Below are positions 31,322 through 39,636 of a stretch of DNA of 64,000 bases, in pieces. The notes beneath the pieces are model-generated. The model ran no database searches. It was given only the letters and a program-made list of their open reading frames with translations, and had not been told where the DNA came from. Location of the stretch: contig PHEY01000001.1 in the NCBI GenBank assembly GCA_002841335.1, positions 186,964 through 250,963 on the forward strand, read 5' to 3'. Numbering within the stretch: position 1 is the stretch's first letter; every line of letters begins with the position of its first letter. Position numbers and translations under genes: made by a program. Origin of the DNA: Actinobacteria bacterium HGW-Actinobacteria-2 (GTDB lineage: Bacteria; Actinomycetota; Actinomycetes; Propionibacteriales; Propionibacteriaceae).

Positions 31322-31948
31322 GTGGACGTAGCCACCCCATCTGGTCCTGAAACCGACACGGAACCGGCGTTACAGCCCTCGACCCCGTTGTGGGTTCGGC
31401 GGCTGGCCATCGCGCTGGCGATCGTTGTGGTGATCGCCGTGGGCGTGGCCGCGGCGTTGGGGGGATTCGAGCAGCGCGACGATCACATCCGGGTCGCGCC
31501 GGGCAACGAGATCGACGCCAGGAACCTCGTCTTCACTCTCGACCACGCCACCGCCGAGCCCACCGCGTCCGGCGGGTGGACCGTGGTGGTGTTCGGACAG
31601 GTGCGAAACCCCCACTCCGAGCCGATCGCTCCGATCGTCGGCGACCGCGGAAACCTCGCGGTTCGGCCCGCCGCACGAACCCACACAGCGTCGGTGTCCT
31701 CATTCAGCCTGGGTGGCACCTGGCGTCGGACCTACGTGCCGGCTGACAACCGTCCGATGGCGTTCGAGGCCACTTTCACGCTTCCCCCAACCGAGTTGGG
31801 CGACACCATGGACTGCGCGGTGTTCGCCATGGAGTACACCGACACCACCATCCTCGGCCTGGGTTCGGGGCCGTACTGGAACATCGACTCCTACGCGCGG
31901 GTGCAGTACGCGACCCTGCCACTGACGGTGCTGGCGGCAGAGCGCTAG
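31322..31948 (+). CDS. Membrane-anchored protein of unknown function
   Basis: The 208-residue product has a short cytoplasmic N-terminus, one transmembrane helix (about residues 25-47) and an extracytoplasmic beta-rich domain with a VVVFGQVRNPHSEPIAP strand pair, resembling DUF4352-type immunoglobulin-like domains. A Cys near residue 168 is the only one I noticed. The GTG at 31322 is chosen because a -10 box sits 8 nt upstream; the longer open frame overlaps carA's promoter and looks unlike protein. It converges on a two-gene operon whose products share the same architecture, so the three may work together in the envelope. Confidence 0.65.
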   Translation: MDVATPSGPETDTEPALQPSTPLWVRRLAIALAIVVVIAVGVAAALGGFEQRDDHIRVAPGNEIDARNLVFTLDHATAEPTASGGWTVVVFGQVRNPHSEPIAPIVGDRGNLAVRPAARTHTASVSSFSLGGTWRRTYVPADNRPMAFEATFTLPPTELGDTMDCAVFAMEYTDTTILGLGSGPYWNIDSYARVQYATLPLTVLAAER

Positions 31949-31949
31949 C

Positions 31950-32471
31950 TCAGCCCAGTCGTCCAGCCAGCACCGTGGTGGGCTGGCCCTTCGTTGCGAG
32001 CACGACTCCGTCGACGCTGCTCAGCAGCTTTTGCGGAACTTCGTAGGCGGTACTGATCACGCCAGTACCGCCGGGTTGGCAGGTGGTGAGGGTCTTGCGA
32101 TCCTTCGGCAGATACCCCACCACGGAGAGGAACTCGTACTCGCCGGCGCGCAGTTTCCAATTGCAGAACCCGCCGACCGGGAAGGCTGTCAGATCGGCTT
32201 GCACATCGACGATGACGAAGACCGCACCCTTCACCGGTTCGTAGCCATCGGGGAGGGCCTCGACCGTCTGCATGTGGGCCAACGTCCAGGCTCCGTCCGG
32301 GGTGCGGTACGTCTGTCCGGCGGCCACCACCGGATAGCTGACCTTGCGGTCGCCGGTGGCGATCCACAACCACGCCGCCGACACCACGACCGCCACCGCG
32401 ACGGCGAGGGCTAGGAGCTTCCATTGCCGGTGGGTCAGTCGTTCCACCCAGGGGCGGGACTCGTCGCTCAT
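31950..32471 (-). CDS. Single-pass membrane protein with extracytoplasmic domain
   Basis: The 173-residue protein has a short basic N-terminus, one transmembrane helix (about 20-42) and a beta-rich outside domain. That domain contains GAVFVIVDVQADL, like DUF4352-type domains, and two Cys (CNW and TTCQP) that could form a disulfide. The function is unknown. Its ATG overlaps the stop of the upstream 635-residue membrane protein by 4 nt (ATGA), so the two are coupled. It ends one base from the convergent membrane-anchored gene. Confidence 0.7.
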   Translation of the reverse strand: MSDESRPWVERLTHRQWKLLALAVAVAVVVSAAWLWIATGDRKVSYPVVAAGQTYRTPDGAWTLAHMQTVEALPDGYEPVKGAVFVIVDVQADLTAFPVGGFCNWKLRAGEYEFLSVVGYLPKDRKTLTTCQPGGTGVISTAYEVPQKLLSSVDGVVLATKGQPTTVLAGRLG

Positions 32472-34375
32472 GCCGCCTCCCGATCGGGGAGGTCGTAGAC
32501 CTCAAGAACGTCGTGGGCGGTGGCCACGGCGTCTGGGGTGATCTCCAGATCGATGTCGACAGTCTTCTGGTAGCCCGTCAGCAGGATGGATTCACCCATC
32601 GCCGAGAAGCTCAGGTGACCGCCTGCGACCCGGGCCGGGTCGACTTCGAAGACCACGTCCTGTGCGACCCGGAAGCCGGGCGGGGCGACCGGAGTGCCGG
32701 TGCCCCACGCGGGGTAGCTGGCCGAGCCGGAGACGAAATGAGCCGTGACCTTGTCGGCATGCGGTCCGGGGTTCGAAACCATCACCGTCACCACCACAAA
32801 GATCTGATTGGTGGTGACCGTCCTTCCGCGGATCGTGATCGCTTTGGCGAACTCTGGTGCCGCGGCCGCGACCCGCTGTTCGTGCAGATCGACCGCTTTC
32901 AGCACCCCGGCGTGCGCCACGTCACTGTCCAGCTTGGACGGCAGCTGGGCGGCACCGGTGACCACCAGCACGGTGACCAGGATGATCGCGAGTGCGGGCA
33001 CCCAGCGGGCGCGCACCGCCCGCGTCGGGTTGGGCGCGTCCGGCGTGAGTACCGGAGTGACGCCATCCCCGGCTCGCGCGGCGAAGATCGACAAAGCGCG
33101 GGTGTAGGCGACTCCGAGGAAGACCCACGTGATCCCCATCACCAGCACCATCTGGACCAGATCAAGGAAGGGGTTCAACCTGACCCAGACGCCCACGAGT
33201 TGGCCACCGATCAGTCGGGCGATCCACAAATCGACTTGCTGGCCGGCCACCTCCAGGACGGTGAAGCCGAGGATGAACGCACCCACGAACGGCCAGCCGG
33301 CACGCAGCACCAGGCGCAGCGACTGCCACGCCGGGATGATCGTCCCATCGACCCCTCCCCACAGTTTCGATTGCACCTTGAGCACCAGGACGCGCACACC
33401 CTGAGCGGTCTCGCTTTCGGACTGCAATCGGGCCAACAACCGTTCTCGGCGCGTCGACACCTCGGTGACCGGCTCGCCCACCCGCCACAGGTCGGCCATG
33501 GTCAGCACGCGCGAACCGAACACCAGACCGGCCATCGCCAGCCACAGCAAGGGACGCAGCAACCCGTTGACGCCCAGTGTCCAGAAGGGGCCGCCAATGG
33601 TCGTCCAGGCGCTGGCAGCCAACTCCTGCACGGCGTCCGGAATGGGCCCGAGGATGACGGCGATGAGTTGATCCCACCACGCGGCGACCCGCCGTCCGCT
33701 GAGCCACAGATCGAACGCCTGGTACACCCGGAACCCACCCAGGAGCACCAGCAGAGCCAGACAGGCTTCCACCACGATCTGGACCATGCCGAGCAGTAGC
33801 GGGTAGCGGCTGCGTTCGAGCCAGGGATCGATCAGCTTCTTGAACAGGTAGCCCGTGGCCAGGAGCACCAGCATGACGACCATGGTGGTGCTGCTCTCCA
33901 GCGGGTTCAGCGCACCGAGCAGGTCGCCAATCCCCTTGCGGTAGCCGGCGACGATGGCCAACTCGGCTGCATAGCTTTGGAGGTATCCGAAGGCGACGTA
34001 CATACCCAGGAACGGCAGGACGGTGATCGTGAGCAGCGCCACCAGCGAGGTGTCGCGTTCGTCCGAGACAGCTTCACGAAGTGAGGCGCTGGCAAGCATT
34101 TTCGGGATGCCCAGATCGACGGCCACCAGCCGCAGAACCGCGACGATGGTGGCCAGTTGAATCACCGCCCCCACGGCCAGCACGACGATCACGCCCCAGG
34201 GCCATACCGTCGAAACCTCGGTGGCGATCAGGATCGAGACCTGGTGGGTGGCCCAGCCCAGCAGCATCAAGGCGAGCAGGGGCGCCCACAAGCGGGCGAT
34301 GGTGCGAGCAGTGTGGCGGATCAACGAATACAGCTCCGCGACGAGCTGGATCAGCGAGTTCCCCACGGCCGCCAT
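32468..34375 (-). CDS. Large multi-pass membrane protein of unknown function
   Basis: The 635-residue protein has about nine or ten hydrophobic segments spread over residues 15-490. It ends in a ~150-residue extracytoplasmic domain with IFVVVTVMVSNPGPHAD, again like a DUF4352-type beta sandwich. There are no ATPase, transporter or glycosyltransferase signatures. It is the first gene of a two-gene operon with the 173-residue protein. A -10-like TAGGGT on the minus strand (34461-34466) would give a leader of about 80 nt. No function is recognised; a role in envelope sensing or assembly is only a guess. Confidence 0.7.
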   Translation of the reverse strand: MAAVGNSLIQLVAELYSLIRHTARTIARLWAPLLALMLLGWATHQVSILIATEVSTVWPWGVIVVLAVGAVIQLATIVAVLRLVAVDLGIPKMLASASLREAVSDERDTSLVALLTITVLPFLGMYVAFGYLQSYAAELAIVAGYRKGIGDLLGALNPLESSTTMVVMLVLLATGYLFKKLIDPWLERSRYPLLLGMVQIVVEACLALLVLLGGFRVYQAFDLWLSGRRVAAWWDQLIAVILGPIPDAVQELAASAWTTIGGPFWTLGVNGLLRPLLWLAMAGLVFGSRVLTMADLWRVGEPVTEVSTRRERLLARLQSESETAQGVRVLVLKVQSKLWGGVDGTIIPAWQSLRLVLRAGWPFVGAFILGFTVLEVAGQQVDLWIARLIGGQLVGVWVRLNPFLDLVQMVLVMGITWVFLGVAYTRALSIFAARAGDGVTPVLTPDAPNPTRAVRARWVPALAIILVTVLVVTGAAQLPSKLDSDVAHAGVLKAVDLHEQRVAAAAPEFAKAITIRGRTVTTNQIFVVVTVMVSNPGPHADKVTAHFVSGSASYPAWGTGTPVAPPGFRVAQDVVFEVDPARVAGGHLSFSAMGESILLTGYQKTVDIDLEITPDAVATAHDVLEVYDLPDREAA

Positions 34376-34460
34376 AGCCTTGACCTACCTCGAATCTTCT
34401 TCCGAACGGACGGTGTTTCCGGCTGAAGAGAAGCGTGACGGAGTGCCGGACCCGCGCTCG

Positions 34461-34466
34461 ACCCTA
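34461..34466 (-). promoter_or_regulatory. Predicted -10 box for the membrane-protein operon
   Basis: TAGGGT on the minus strand lies in the 192-bp gap after nusB. The gap also holds a possible nusB terminator stem, GGCTAC (34521-34526) with GTAGCC (34545-34550). I see nothing else in this gap. Confidence 0.35.
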
Positions 34467-34567
34467 GTAGCGCCGACAGGCGGGACGCCACATGCCAGCG
34501 CCGAGGGCGGACGCAGCACAGGCTACGGATCGAACAGATGGCCTGTAGCCGGGAGTCAACGGGCGGA

Positions 34568-34990
34568 TCAGCGCCCGGCGCCGAGCCGGCCGAGCACCCC
34601 GTTCAAGAAGGTCGCGGAATCGTCGGTGGACAAGCCGTCGGCGAGGCTGACGTACTCAGCGATGATGATCGCGGAGTCGATCTCGGACGCACGCATCTCC
34701 CACAAGGCCAGTCGTGCGAGGTTCCGATCGACTCGCGGCATCCGCGACAGCGTCCAGCCGGTGGCTAGGGCATCGGAGATCAGCGCATCGAGGGTGTCGG
34801 TCTCAGCCGCGACACCCTCCACGAGCGACACGGTGAAGTCCCGCACCGGCGGGGTGTTCTCGGCCACGTGGGCGGCGAGAATCTCGTCGATCGGCATTGC
34901 GCGCAGATCGGCCTCGAACAAGATGTCGAGGGCGCGCTTGCGGGCCTTGGTGCGGGTCGAGCCGCGCTTGGTGGTTTCGGGCTCAGTCAC
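34568..34990 (-). CDS. nusB: Transcription antitermination protein NusB
   Basis: NusB binds boxA RNA with NusE (S10) during rRNA antitermination. The 140-residue all-helical protein has TRTKARKRALDILFEADLR at the N-terminus and RVDRNLARLALWEM and EYVSLADGLSTDDSATFLNGVL, the conserved NusB surfaces. The GTG at 34990 directly follows the efp stop (one base between). A GTG at 34999 inside efp is the alternative. The 259-residue open frame containing it is mostly antisense-like sequence inside efp and is rejected. Confidence 0.95.
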   Translation of the reverse strand: MTEPETTKRGSTRTKARKRALDILFEADLRAMPIDEILAAHVAENTPPVRDFTVSLVEGVAAETDTLDALISDALATGWTLSRMPRVDRNLARLALWEMRASEIDSAIIIAEYVSLADGLSTDDSATFLNGVLGRLGAGR

Positions 34991-34991
34991 C

Positions 34992-35555
34992 TCAGACACG
35001 ACCGAGGTAACTGCCGTCCCGGGTGTCCACCTTGACCTTCTCACCAGTGCTGATGAACAGCGGCACCTGGATCTGCAGGCCGGTCTCCACCGTGGCCGGT
35101 TTGGTGCCCCCGGTGGAGCGGTCGCCCTGCAGGCCGGGTTCGGTGTAGGTGATCTCCAGCTCGACCGAGGTCGGCAGATCGATGAAAAGCGGAGTGCCTT
35201 CGTGCATCGCGACAGTGCCGATGCCGTTCTCCAGCAGGTAGTTCTTGGCGTCCCCGACGACTTCTTCGCCCAAGGCGAGCTGGTCGTAGGTCTCGGTGTC
35301 CATGAACACGTAGGCCTCGCCGTCGTGGTACAGGTACTGCATCTCACGGCGATCGACGTGGGCCGACTCGACCTTGGTGTCGGAGTTGAACGTGCGATCG
35401 ACCACCTTGCCGGTGAGCACGTGCTTCAGCTTGGACCGCACAACCGTGTTGCCCTTGCCCGGCTTGTGGTGCTGGAACCAGATGACGGTCCACAACTGGC
35501 CGTCGAGGTCGAGGACCACACCGTTCTTCAGGTCGTTGGTGGAGATGGTTGCCAC
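34992..35555 (-). CDS. efp: Translation elongation factor P
   Basis: EF-P relieves ribosome stalling at polyproline. The 187-residue protein has the three beta domains, starting [12 protein letters not shown]. The loop that carries the modified residue in other bacteria is HHKPGKGN (~30-37), with unmodified-looking Lys. [15 protein letters not shown] is the domain III signature. The GTG at 35555 has AGG about 7 nt upstream and fits family length; a longer frame adds 22 unlikely residues. Confidence 0.97.
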   Translation of the reverse strand: MATISTNDLKNGVVLDLDGQLWTVIWFQHHKPGKGNTVVRSKLKHVLTGKVVDRTFNSDTKVESAHVDRREMQYLYHDGEAYVFMDTETYDQLALGEEVVGDAKNYLLENGIGTVAMHEGTPLFIDLPTSVELEITYTEPGLQGDRSTGGTKPATVETGLQIQVPLFISTGEKVKVDTRDGSYLGRV

Positions 35556-35598
35556 AGCTTGCCTGCTCTCGAAAAGTAGGGGTAAATCGCGACCGCTT

Positions 35599-35604
35599 AG
35601 TCTA
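35599..35604 (-). promoter_or_regulatory. Predicted -10 box for efp-nusB
   Basis: TAGACT on the minus strand lies about 43 nt before the efp GTG, in the gap after the paiB-like gene. The surrounding 13 bases (CTAGACTAAGCGG) are identical to those at the yebC promoter. Confidence 0.4.
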
Positions 35605-35637
35605 GCCAGCCGCAGCGCCACCCGCGAACCGGGTGCC

Positions 35638-36291
35638 TCAGCGGCCCGACTGGGCCTGGCGCCGGATACCGTCGACCAGTTCGGCCTTCGCCTGCGCCCG
35701 CGGCAGCGAATGCTCCTGCATCCAGTCGGCGGCCTCCTGGTTGCCGGCCTCAGCCAAACCTTCGATCACCTGGGTGATCACCTCGGGAGACTTGTTCTGG
35801 CTCATCTTGGCCTTGCCGACCAGCTTGGTGATGCGCAGCTCCACACCGACGATCGAGCGCAGCAGGATCTCCACGGCCTCCTCCGGCATCGTGGTCACGG
35901 TGTCGTCGCCCTGGGCGAGGCTGAGTTCGCGGACGGTCTGCAGCATCCACTCCGGCTCGGGGTGGACGATCAACTCACCGTGGGCGTGGACGGTGACGTA
36001 GTTCCAGGTGGGCACGCTGACGGCCTCGGGACGGCTCAGCCAGGCGGCGTCGATGTAGTCGTTGGGGCCGTTCACGATGAACAGCGCCTCGCCGGCGTCC
36101 TTCCACTGCGGGTTCACCCTCGACACGTGGCCCAGCAGGCGGCCGAAGCCGTCGCCGGGGACGTACATCATCGGGATGAAGGTGGCGGCCAGCCCGTTCG
36201 GGCCGGTGGTGACCAGGTCACCGGCGCGCACCGGGCTCAGCAGTGCGACGGCCTGCTCGGTGGTCAAAGAGAAGTGCTCGGGAACGTACAT
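35638..36291 (-). CDS. PaiB-type FMN-binding protein
   Basis: The 217-residue product starts [14 protein letters not shown] and matches the PaiB family (FMN-binding split-barrel proteins named as negative transcriptional regulators in Bacillus). Family blocks are [37 protein letters not shown] and [12 protein letters not shown]. It may bind FMN or heme; the partner PaiA acetyltransferase is not adjacent. Its ATG overlaps the aroB stop by one base, so it is expressed with the shikimate genes, an unusual location. Confidence 0.87.
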   Translation of the reverse strand: MYVPEHFSLTTEQAVALLSPVRAGDLVTTGPNGLAATFIPMMYVPGDGFGRLLGHVSRVNPQWKDAGEALFIVNGPNDYIDAAWLSRPEAVSVPTWNYVTVHAHGELIVHPEPEWMLQTVRELSLAQGDDTVTTMPEEAVEILLRSIVGVELRITKLVGKAKMSQNKSPEVITQVIEGLAEAGNQEAADWMQEHSLPRAQAKAELVDGIRRQAQSGR

Positions 36292-37373
36292 CAGGCCTCC
36301 ACCAGGGCGTTGTAGGAATCAGTGAGGAGCTCTTCATCAGCATCGGCCAGGATCCGCGCCTGTGCGAGTCCGGTCAGCACCACAAAGCGTAGGTGATGCC
36401 CGCGGACCTTCTTGTCCAAGTTCATCGCCGCCCGCAGTGCCGCCCAGTTGCCCGCCGGGTAGCTGATCGGCAACCCGGCCAACTGCAGGATCCGGCGATG
36501 CTCGGCCACCAGGGCCTCGTCGATCAGGCCGCTGCGGTGAGCGAGCTCGGCTGCGAACACCATGCCGATCGCCACTGCCTCGCCATGACGGCGGGAGAAC
36601 TGTTCGCGGGCCTCGATGGCGTGAGCCAACGTGTGGCCGTAGTTGAGGATCTCCCGGCCGATTCCGGTGCTGCCGCCGCGTTCGGTGAAATCGTCGCTGA
36701 CCACGTCGGCCTTCACCTGGATGGCCCGGCGAATCAGCTCCCATTGCAGGTCACTTCCCGCCTGAAGGGCGGTTCCCGGATCTTCGGCGAAGGTGTGCAG
36801 GATCTGCGGGTCGGCGATGAAGCCACACTTCAGCACCTCGGCCAGCCCGGCGCGGGCGTCCACCTCGGGCAGGGTGGTCAGATAACCCAGGTCGCACACG
36901 ACCGCGAACGGCTCGTAGAAGGCGCCGGCCAGGTTCTTGCCGGCCGACAGGTTGATGCCGGTCTTGCCACCGACGGCAGCATCGACCATGCCCAGAAGGG
37001 TCGTAGGCAGCGCGATGTAGCGCACGCCGCGCAGCCAGGTCGCGGCCACGAAGCCGGCCAGGTCAGTGGTGGTGCCGCCGCCGAAGCCGACGATGGCATC
37101 GGTGCGGGTGAAACCGGCCTCGGCCAGCTGGTCCCAGCAACGGGCCAGCACCTCGGGGGTCTTGGCCGCCTCGGCATCGGGAACCTCCAGCGGCAGCACC
37201 TCTTGGGTGAGTTCGGCGATCAACTCCGGGATCCAGTGGCCCAGCGACGGCGGGTAGATCACCGCCACTCGCTCCACGCCGTCAAGCAGTTGCGGTAGCA
37301 GGGTGGGCGCGCCGCGCCCGATCAGCACCTGGTAGGGCGAAGTGGTGGTGACGTCCACCGTTTCCCACGTCAT
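36291..37373 (-). CDS. aroB: 3-dehydroquinate synthase
   Basis: AroB converts DAHP to 3-dehydroquinate in the shikimate pathway. The 360-residue protein has GFGGGTTTDLAGFVAATW (NAD and metal site, ~97-114), ALPTTLLGMVDAAVGGKTGIN (~126-146), and the zinc ligands Glu (ARAGLAEVLKCG), His (NYGHTLAHA) and His (RRHGEAVAIGM). The start overlaps the aroK stop (ATGA). The order aroC-aroK-aroB is the standard actinobacterial cluster. Confidence 0.97.
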   Translation of the reverse strand: MTWETVDVTTTSPYQVLIGRGAPTLLPQLLDGVERVAVIYPPSLGHWIPELIAELTQEVLPLEVPDAEAAKTPEVLARCWDQLAEAGFTRTDAIVGFGGGTTTDLAGFVAATWLRGVRYIALPTTLLGMVDAAVGGKTGINLSAGKNLAGAFYEPFAVVCDLGYLTTLPEVDARAGLAEVLKCGFIADPQILHTFAEDPGTALQAGSDLQWELIRRAIQVKADVVSDDFTERGGSTGIGREILNYGHTLAHAIEAREQFSRRHGEAVAIGMVFAAELAHRSGLIDEALVAEHRRILQLAGLPISYPAGNWAALRAAMNLDKKVRGHHLRFVVLTGLAQARILADADEELLTDSYNALVEA

Positions 37374-37879
37374 GAGCCCTCCTGGGAACCAACGAGTTGT
37401 TCGACGATCTGATCGACCCGCAGCCGGTCAGTGTCGATCACTGCGGTAGCCACGTCGGTATACCAGCCTGCCCGCTCGGCGAGTTGGGCGTCCAGCGCAG
37501 TCCGGATGACGGCCAACACGTCCATCCCGAACCGGGCCAAGCCCAGCCGCCGGGTCGCGGTCACCACGGACGTCTGCAGCCACACCACCGGCAGCCCGGC
37601 CAGCGCGGCGCGAACGGATGCCGAGGTCACCGCACCGCTGCCCAGCGCCACCACGGCATCCTGACTCAGCGCGTCGATGGCTACCTGTTCTTCGGCCTGC
37701 CGGAAGGCGGCCTCGGTCGCCGGGTCGGCGAGCAACTCGGTGACGGTGCCACCCAGGTGCTCGGCCACCACCAGATCGGTGTCGATCACCGGCACCTGCC
37801 ACGCTGCAGCGAGCTGCCCCGCGACACTCGACTTCCCCGAAGCCGGAATGCCGACCAGCACCATCCGCGCAGTGCTCAA
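37370..37879 (-). CDS. aroK: Shikimate kinase
   Basis: AroK phosphorylates shikimate. The 169-residue protein has the P-loop GIPASGKSS (~10-18) and the DTDLVV shikimate-binding motif (~33-38), followed by the lid region. The second shikimate-site motif reads ALGSGAV instead of the usual GGG-type loop. A TTG at 37879 overlaps the aroC stop (TTGA). An ATG at 37864 would remove five residues and is the alternative start. Confidence 0.93.
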   Translation of the reverse strand: MSTARMVLVGIPASGKSSVAGQLAAAWQVPVIDTDLVVAEHLGGTVTELLADPATEAAFRQAEEQVAIDALSQDAVVALGSGAVTSASVRAALAGLPVVWLQTSVVTATRRLGLARFGMDVLAVIRTALDAQLAERAGWYTDVATAVIDTDRLRVDQIVEQLVGSQEGS

Positions 37880-39063
37880 GCCAGCCGCCGCGCGGCCACA
37901 TCGGCCAGGTAGGACTCGTAGTTGCGCCGCGTCTCGGCCAGCGAGTCGCCGCCGAACTTCTCCAAGGCGACCTCGGCCAGCACCAGCGCCACCATCGCCT
38001 CGGCGACGACGCCGGCGGCCGGAACCGCGCAGACATCGGAACGTTGGTGGTGGGCCACCGCCGCTTCGCCGGTGGTCACGTCGATGGTGCGCAGCGCATT
38101 CGGCACGGTGGCAATGGGCTTCATCGCGGCACGAACGCGCAGCGGCTCGCCGTTGCTCATCCCGCCTTCGGTGCCGCCCGAACGGTTCGACACCCGGGCG
38201 ATGCCGTCGCTGCCGGGGACGATCTCGTCGTGGGCAGCACTCCCCCGCACCTGGGCCAGCGCGAAGCCGTCGCCGACCTCGACGCCCTTGATCGCCTGAA
38301 TGCCCATCAGGGCGCCGGCGAGCTTGGCGTCCAGGCGCCGGTCACCTTGAATGTGCGAGCCGAGGCCCGGGGGCACGTTGTAGGCGATCACTTCGACCAC
38401 ACCACCGAGAGTGTCCCCGGCCTGCTTGGCCGCGTCGATCTCGGCGAGCATCGCGGTACTACCGGCCGGGTCGAAGCACCGCACCGGGTCGGCATCGATC
38501 GCGGCCAGATCACCGGCCTGCGGCAAGGTGTCGACCGCAGCGGTCGCCCCGCCGATGCGGACGACGTGGCTGAGGATGCTGATCCCGAAGGCCTGCTCCA
38601 AGAAGTTCGCGGCTACACGTCCCAGAGCCACTCGGGCAGCGGTCTCGCGTGCGGACGCCCGCTCCAGGATCGGGCGAGCCTCGTCCCAGGCGTACTTCTG
38701 CATTCCGGCCAGATCGGCATGGCCGGGACGCGGGCGGGTCAAGGCGGCGTTGCGAGCGGACTCGGCCAGCACGGCCGGATCCACCGGATCAGCGGCCATC
38801 ACGGTCTCCCACTTCGGCCATTCGGAGTTGCCGATCAGGATCGCGACCGGTGAACCCAAGGTCTCGCCATGCCGGACACCGGCCAGAATCGTGACCTCGT
38901 CGGCCTCGAACTTCATTCGGGCACCACGCCCGACGCCGAGCCGGCGGCGCGCCAGCGCGTCGGCGATGTCAGCGGTGGTCACCGCCACATGTGCCGGCAA
39001 GCCCTCGATCGTCGCAACCAACGCCGGGCCGTGGGACTCCCCCGCGGTTGAATGTCGTAGCAC
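37876..39063 (-). CDS. aroC: Chorismate synthase
   Basis: AroC eliminates phosphate from EPSP to give chorismate using reduced FMN. The 395-residue protein shows [16 protein letters not shown] (~8-23) and [31 protein letters not shown] and [13 protein letters not shown] in the expected order. The start is GTG at 39063. It heads aroC-aroK-aroB-paiB-like. Upstream, where aroE is usual, lies an unrelated low-GC gene. Confidence 0.97.
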   Translation of the reverse strand: MLRHSTAGESHGPALVATIEGLPAHVAVTTADIADALARRRLGVGRGARMKFEADEVTILAGVRHGETLGSPVAILIGNSEWPKWETVMAADPVDPAVLAESARNAALTRPRPGHADLAGMQKYAWDEARPILERASARETAARVALGRVAANFLEQAFGISILSHVVRIGGATAAVDTLPQAGDLAAIDADPVRCFDPAGSTAMLAEIDAAKQAGDTLGGVVEVIAYNVPPGLGSHIQGDRRLDAKLAGALMGIQAIKGVEVGDGFALAQVRGSAAHDEIVPGSDGIARVSNRSGGTEGGMSNGEPLRVRAAMKPIATVPNALRTIDVTTGEAAVAHHQRSDVCAVPAAGVVAEAMVALVLAEVALEKFGGDSLAETRRNYESYLADVAARRLA

Positions 39064-39115
39064 GCACCAAGTTTCTCATACAGCCCTACGCAAGCAGTAA
39101 CCGCGAGACGACGCG

Positions 39116-39511
39116 TCAGTACGATGCAGTGGTGAGCCACGCTTCGCTGGCAAATCGACCAGAGGCAAATGATGAGACATTGGCGTCATTCAGCATCGGC
39201 GACCACCGAACCCAGGTCAAGCTGCCGTTGGCGGAGTAGCCCCATTTCCCCGATGTCATCGACCCGAGATTGTACTTCTTTCCGTCGCTGTTCCGCTTGA
39301 CGTACCCACTAAAAGAAGCGCCGTTCGCGTAGGGGAAGTCTCCACCAACCTCGACCCATACGGTGCGGCACTTGGTGGAGTAGATCAGTGAGACCCAGAA
39401 CTTGCCTGAATGAGAGGTCTTCTTCTTGGCGATAGTCGCACTCTGCCAGCAGCTCGTGAGGTTGGGGTTCTGCCCATCCCATGAGACGGCAGCGGCGGGA
39501 CTGGAGGACAT
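39116..39511 (-). CDS. Small probable secreted protein, DUF2690-like, possibly frameshifted
   Basis: The 131-residue frame starts at ATG 39511. Its body has the pattern G-x-P-x(4)-C ... VSLIYSTKC ... W, which resembles the DUF2690 family of secreted actinobacterial proteins, followed by a Ser/Gly/Trp-rich second half. No full signal peptide is present in this frame, only an SSPAAAVS stretch like a signal-peptidase site. A near-perfect AAGGAGGA ribosome binding site (39555-39562) leads instead to a GTG at 39548 in another frame, coding MPFTLRLKTTVV, so the gene may be frameshifted near 39512-39520. Base composition is clearly less GC-rich than its neighbours, suggesting transfer. Confidence 0.5.
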   Translation of the reverse strand: MSSSPAAAVSWDGQNPNLTSCWQSATIAKKKTSHSGKFWVSLIYSTKCRTVWVEVGGDFPYANGASFSGYVKRNSDGKKYNLGSMTSGKWGYSANGSLTWVRWSPMLNDANVSSFASGRFASEAWLTTASY

Positions 39512-39554
39512 GGACGACAGTGGTCTTTAGGCGCAGAGTGAATGGCACGAGGAA

Positions 39555-39562
39555 TCCTCCTT
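39555..39562 (-). promoter_or_regulatory. Strong Shine-Dalgarno site out of frame with the conserved ORF
   Basis: AAGGAGGA on the minus strand is 6 nt before a GTG at 39548. That start opens a 79-codon frame whose first 12 residues look like a signal-peptide n-region. The frame then diverges from the DUF2690-like body by one base. Confidence 0.5.
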
Positions 39563-39636
39563 GGCTAGGCCCCGAGCCTTGCAGTTCAAAATGCGAGTGT
39601 CAAGCATTCGTGTACCAAGTTCTCGCGGAGTATCGG

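Noticed and set aside
34568-35347. 259-codon frame extending nusB upstream
   Set aside because: The added part is an out-of-frame reading of efp; NusB homology begins only near 34990.
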